Assembly (NCBI GenBank): GCA_046302855.1
Contig: JBKCHH010000073.1
Span: forward strand, 1-24,970
Reading direction: 5' to 3'
Origin: JBKCHH01 sp046302855
Lineage (GTDB): Bacteria; Pseudomonadota; Alphaproteobacteria; Rickettsiales; UBA8987
Length of the DNA: 24,970 bases
Shown here: positions 21,768-24,970 of the stretch, piece by piece
Layout of the letters: the number at the start of each line of letters is the position of its first letter
Numbering within the stretch: the first letter of the stretch is position 1
Notes under the pieces: generated by a model
Database searches by the model: none
What the model was told of the DNA's origin: nothing
What the model saw: the letters and a program-made list of their open reading frames with translations, nothing else
Position numbers and translations under genes: made by a program

Positions 21768-23717
21768 TTAGTCAAGGTTTATTTGTTGTTTTATTGTAGA
21801 TACTATATTTTCTACACTTAAACCCAGCTCCGTATAGATTTTTTCAGCTGGGGCAGAAAGCCCAAACCTATCAATGCAAAAAAACAAGGCATTATTGCCA
21901 GCAATTTTTTCCCAGCCAAAACTAGAGCCGGCTTCAATTACTACTTTCAAATTTTCACTTGGAACAATTCTTTTCTTATAATTTTCATCTTGCTTCACAA
22001 AATCGGCAAATGATGGCACAGAAACAACATCGGCATATATTCCATCTAATAAAAGTGCCTTTTGCACCTGAACCGCTAAATTCACTTCAGACCCGCTTGC
22101 TAGTAATGAAATCCCAGCTTTTTTGGTGGATTTTGAAATTATATAGCCCCCCTTTAGGGTAAGATTTTCTGTGATACTATCTTTCCTCACCAAATCTAAT
22201 TTTTGGCGAGAAAGGGCAATTAGCGTTGGTTTAGAGGTATCATGTAAAGCCTTTTGATAAGATTCTATCACCTCTATCGCATCACAGGGTCTTAGCATAT
22301 TAACATTTGGCATGGCTCTAAATGAAGCTAGATGCTCAATTGGCTGATGGGTTGGCCCATCTTCCCCAAGCCCAATAGAATCATGCGTTAGAACGAAAAT
22401 AACCTGTTGCTTCATAAGGGCTGAAAGGCGAATAGCGGGGCGAACATAATCACTAAACACAAAAAAAGTGCCACCATATGGGATAAATTCCCCGTGCAAG
22501 GCAAGCCCATTCATTATTGCCCCCATAGCATGTTCCCGCACCCCGTAATAAATGTAGTTGCCAGTAAAATCATTTGCAGAAATAGCTTTTGAATGGCTGG
22601 TTTTAGTTAGGTTAGATTCGGTTAAATCCGCCGAACCACCAATTAATTGTGGGAGCAGTTTATTTAGCAAATCCAGCACATCTTGCGAAGATTTTCTAGT
22701 GGCAACTGAATAGTTTTTTTGCAAAAAATCTTGCTTTAGTTTTAGTAGCTCATCATCTAGTTTTTTATAGTCTATTTCTTTGGTTTTATAGTGTGGATTT
22801 TCTTTATCCCACGCCTTATTTAGCTTTGCACCCCTTTCCCCAAAACCCTCCCACGCTTTTTTTATGTTGGCTGGAATTTCGAAGGCTTTAGAGTGCCAGT
22901 TTAGCTCACTTCTTACCGCCTCAATTTCCTTTTCTCCAAGGGGGGAGCCATGCGATTTTTCAGAATCTTGTTTATTAGGCGAACCTTTACCAATTAAGGT
23001 TTTGCAGGCAATAAAACTTGGGGCTTTTGAGTTCTTAGCATTTGCTATTGCCCTATCAATTTGCGAAAAATTATGGCCATCAATTTCTTGATAATAAAAG
23101 CCGTAAGCCTCTAGCCGTTTTTTGGTGTCATCTTTGGTGGCTAGATTGGTTCTGCCATCAATGGAAATGGAATTATCATCAAAAATTAGAATTAGCTTAT
23201 TTAGGTTTAAATTACCCGCTAGACTCAAGGCCTCATGGCTTATGCCCTCCATTAAGCAACCATCGCCCAAAAATACATAGGTGTGGTGATTAATTGCTTT
23301 TGCATCTCTGGCATTTAAGATTTTTTCTGCCAGTGCCATGCCAACACCATTAGCCAGCCCCTGCCCTAAGGGGCCGGTGGTGGTTTCAATCCCTTCTAAC
23401 TCACCATATTCTGGATGGCCACAGGTTTTAGAGTGCAGTTGGCGGAAGTTTTTTATATCCTCTATAGAAATATCTTCGTAGCCAGTTAGGTAAAGCAGGC
23501 TGTATAACAGCATAGAGCCATGCCCATTGGATAAAATAAACCTATCTCTATTTGCCCATTTAGGGTTTTTGGGATTAAAATTTAAATGATTAGCAAATAA
23601 AACGGTGGCAATATCTGCCATACCCATTGGCATACCGGGGTGCCCAGATTTAGCCTTCTCAACCGCTTCCGCACTTAGAATTCTTATAGAGTTAGCGAGA
23701 GATGATAGATTTTCCAT
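21768..23717 (-). CDS. tkt: transketolase
   Basis: Transketolase moves two-carbon units between sugar phosphates with thiamine diphosphate, supplying ribose and erythrose phosphates. From the ATG at 23717 the product is 649 residues and begins MENLSSLANSIRILSAEAV, the usual start. A GTG at 23732 would add five residues and is less likely. The markers are SGHPGMPMG (24-32), the ThDP motif GDGCLMEGISHEALSLAGN (151-169) ending near DDNSIS, and the catalytic glutamate region YYGVREHAMGAIMNG. The pyrimidine domain also has LTHDSIGLGEDGPTHQPIEHL. It ends just before the cspA leader and diverges from the aminotransferase gene. Ribose phosphate made here feeds the purine pathway. Confidence 0.96.
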   Translation of the reverse strand: MENLSSLANSIRILSAEAVEKAKSGHPGMPMGMADIATVLFANHLNFNPKNPKWANRDRFILSNGHGSMLLYSLLYLTGYEDISIEDIKNFRQLHSKTCGHPEYGELEGIETTTGPLGQGLANGVGMALAEKILNARDAKAINHHTYVFLGDGCLMEGISHEALSLAGNLNLNKLILIFDDNSISIDGRTNLATKDDTKKRLEAYGFYYQEIDGHNFSQIDRAIANAKNSKAPSFIACKTLIGKGSPNKQDSEKSHGSPLGEKEIEAVRSELNWHSKAFEIPANIKKAWEGFGERGAKLNKAWDKENPHYKTKEIDYKKLDDELLKLKQDFLQKNYSVATRKSSQDVLDLLNKLLPQLIGGSADLTESNLTKTSHSKAISANDFTGNYIYYGVREHAMGAIMNGLALHGEFIPYGGTFFVFSDYVRPAIRLSALMKQQVIFVLTHDSIGLGEDGPTHQPIEHLASFRAMPNVNMLRPCDAIEVIESYQKALHDTSKPTLIALSRQKLDLVRKDSITENLTLKGGYIISKSTKKAGISLLASGSEVNLAVQVQKALLLDGIYADVVSVPSFADFVKQDENYKKRIVPSENLKVVIEAGSSFGWEKIAGNNALFFCIDRFGLSAPAEKIYTELGLSVENIVSTIKQQINLD

Positions 23718-23808
23718 GGTTATTTTATGCACAAATTTTTCATCTCAATAATAGCAAAACTTGCTTTTTGCAAATAAATCTACAATTCTGCTAAAAAATT
23801 AGTTTCTT

Positions 23809-24970
23809 ATGCAGTTTTTAAAAAAAGTAGATAAATCGCAAACCCTTTTAATTAACGAACAATCAAAAAAATTAGAGAAGGAAGGAAAGCAGATTATTAA
23901 ATTTGGTTTTGGTGAATCACCCTTTCCGCCAATTAAAACCGCTGTTGAGGCTCTAAAAAATAATGCTTTAGAAAAGTTCTATTCGCCAGTGCAGGGAATT
24001 TTAGAGTTAAGGGAAAAAATTGCCAATTTTCATGGCAAAGTTGATGGGTTAAACATTACCGCTGATAGGGTTTTGGTGGGTGCTGGTTCAAAGATTTTAA
24101 TCTACGCCGTTTTAGCTAGCTTTAAGAAAGCTAATGTGTTTATTCCTGCCCCTGCTTGGGTTTCTTACTCTCCGCAAGCAAAGCTATGTGGGCATAAGGC
24201 AATTTATCTGCAAACCAATTTTGAAAAAAGATGGCGTATAGATAGCAAAACAATTCTTGAAGCGGTGGGAAAGGTAAAAAATAACTATCCAAATATTTTA
24301 ATTCTTAATTATCCGGGTAATCCAGATGGTTTAACCTATTCCGCACATGAACTACAAGAACTAGCCCTAGTGCTAAAAAAGCACAATTTTATTGTTATTT
24401 CAGATGAAATATATGGACTTTTAAATCACAAGGGAAATCATACTAGCCTAGCCAAGTTTTATGAAAATACTATTATCACCACTGGGCTTTCTAAATGGTG
24501 CGGAGCAGGTGGCTGGCGGCTTGGAGCTTTAATTTTACCAGAAGCACTAAATGGGGAGTTTAAACAAGTGTTGCTTGGTATTGCCTCAGAAACCTATTCC
24601 TGTGCCACAACCCCTGTGCAATTGGCAGGAATAAAGGCTTATGAGCCTTCACCTGAATTTAAATCTTATATTGAAAAGCAAAGGTTAATTTTGCAAAGAA
24701 TAGGTGGCTATATAGCAAACGAGCTACAAGAGGCTGGCATTAGGGTTCACCAACCAGAAGGTGGCTTTTATTTGTTCCCAGATTTTTCTAATTTTACAAA
24801 AGGCTTAAAAAAGTTGCGGATTAATAATTCTAGCGAACTATGTGCGGAAATTCTAAAGAAAACGGGCGTGGCTATTTTAAATGGTAGTAGTTTTAATATG
24901 GATGAAAAAAGCCTAACCGCTCGCTTAGCTTATGTAGATTTTGATGGGGCAAAACTGCTTACCTTAAGTG
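23809..24970 (+). CDS. class I/II PLP-dependent aminotransferase (3' end missing)
   Basis: An open frame begins with ATG at 23809 and runs off the window with 387 full codons. The fold-type I markers are FGFGESPFPP (residues 33-42), YSPVQGILELREKIA, the cofactor loop VGAGSKILIYA, LNYPGNPDG (the family NPxNPTG variant), SDEIYGLL with its Asp and Tyr, the Schiff-base lysine K229 in GLSKWCGAGGWRLG, and ARLAY near the end with the carboxylate-binding Arg. The FGFGESPFP opening marks a subgroup distinct from common aspartate aminotransferases; the amino-acid substrate cannot be told. It diverges from tkt across 91 bases without an obvious ribosome binding site. Only the last residues should be missing. 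Confidence 0.9.
   Translation, partial: MQFLKKVDKSQTLLINEQSKKLEKEGKQIIKFGFGESPFPPIKTAVEALKNNALEKFYSPVQGILELREKIANFHGKVDGLNITADRVLVGAGSKILIYAVLASFKKANVFIPAPAWVSYSPQAKLCGHKAIYLQTNFEKRWRIDSKTILEAVGKVKNNYPNILILNYPGNPDGLTYSAHELQELALVLKKHNFIVISDEIYGLLNHKGNHTSLAKFYENTIITTGLSKWCGAGGWRLGALILPEALNGEFKQVLLGIASETYSCATTPVQLAGIKAYEPSPEFKSYIEKQRLILQRIGGYIANELQEAGIRVHQPEGGFYLFPDFSNFTKGLKKLRINNSSELCAEILKKTGVAILNGSSFNMDEKSLTARLAYVDFDGAKLLTLS

Noticed and set aside
1..24970. CRISPR arrays, insertion sequences, rRNA genes
   Set aside because: No regular spaced repeats, no transposase-like frames with terminal repeats, and no rRNA sequence were seen.

Overview
The window looks like a piece of chromosome from a low-GC, Rickettsiales-like alphaproteobacterium. 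This is inferred from gene content and style. The coding DNA is AT-rich, with CTA a common leucine codon. Shine-Dalgarno sites are mostly absent. The genes include a membrane-anchored CycM-type cytochrome c, Soj-type parA with parB, kdsB, gshB and purN/purH. Flagellar genes (fliN, a FliO-like gene) are scattered, and one intergenic palindrome is of the TGTCATTGCGAGC type. Retained purine synthesis, transketolase, CMP-Kdo synthesis and flagella suggest a less reduced lineage than Rickettsia itself. No species is claimed.

Layout, left to right. At 1-103 there is the possible start of a minus-strand gene. A plus-strand run follows: atpD, folC, grpE and a NifS/IscS-type cysteine desulfurase. Next is a foreign-looking gene with an HEFGH zinc-protease-like motif. 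A minus-strand cluster at 5455-7237 reads, in transcription order, ppa, a small helical protein, a FliO-like membrane protein and a degenerate GGDEF protein. purN diverges from ppa. From 7891 to 8835 lies an accessory patch: a tRNA-Ser(GCT), a decayed 5' duplicate and an inverted copy of its D-arm, and a higher-GC four-helix membrane protein with its own textbook promoter and ribosome binding site.

From 8929 to 10635, on the minus strand, kdsB and map are followed two bases later by an unlisted 53-residue ORF that resembles the C-terminal tail of NuoG. Then come cycM (+), a HIT protein (-), purH (+), gshB (-), a large TPR protein (+), parAB (-), a yfgM-like gene with bamB (+), ftsY (-), fliN (+), the palindromic element, a terminator with cspA (-), tkt (-) and a truncated class I/II aminotransferase (+) running off the end.

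Most genes are housekeeping: energy (atpD, cycM, ppa), purines (purN, purH), folate (folC), Fe-S/sulfur transfer (cysteine desulfurase), protein folding and export (grpE, ftsY, yfgM/bamB, map), envelope (kdsB, bamB), redox (gshB), chromosome segregation (parAB), carbon flow (tkt) and motility (fliO-like, fliN). Packing is tight, with overlapping ends and very short divergent gaps. The points most worth a second look are the tRNA-Ser patch, the detached NuoG-like tail, the HEFGH gene, and the coupling of flagellar-type genes to ppa and a degenerate GGDEF protein.
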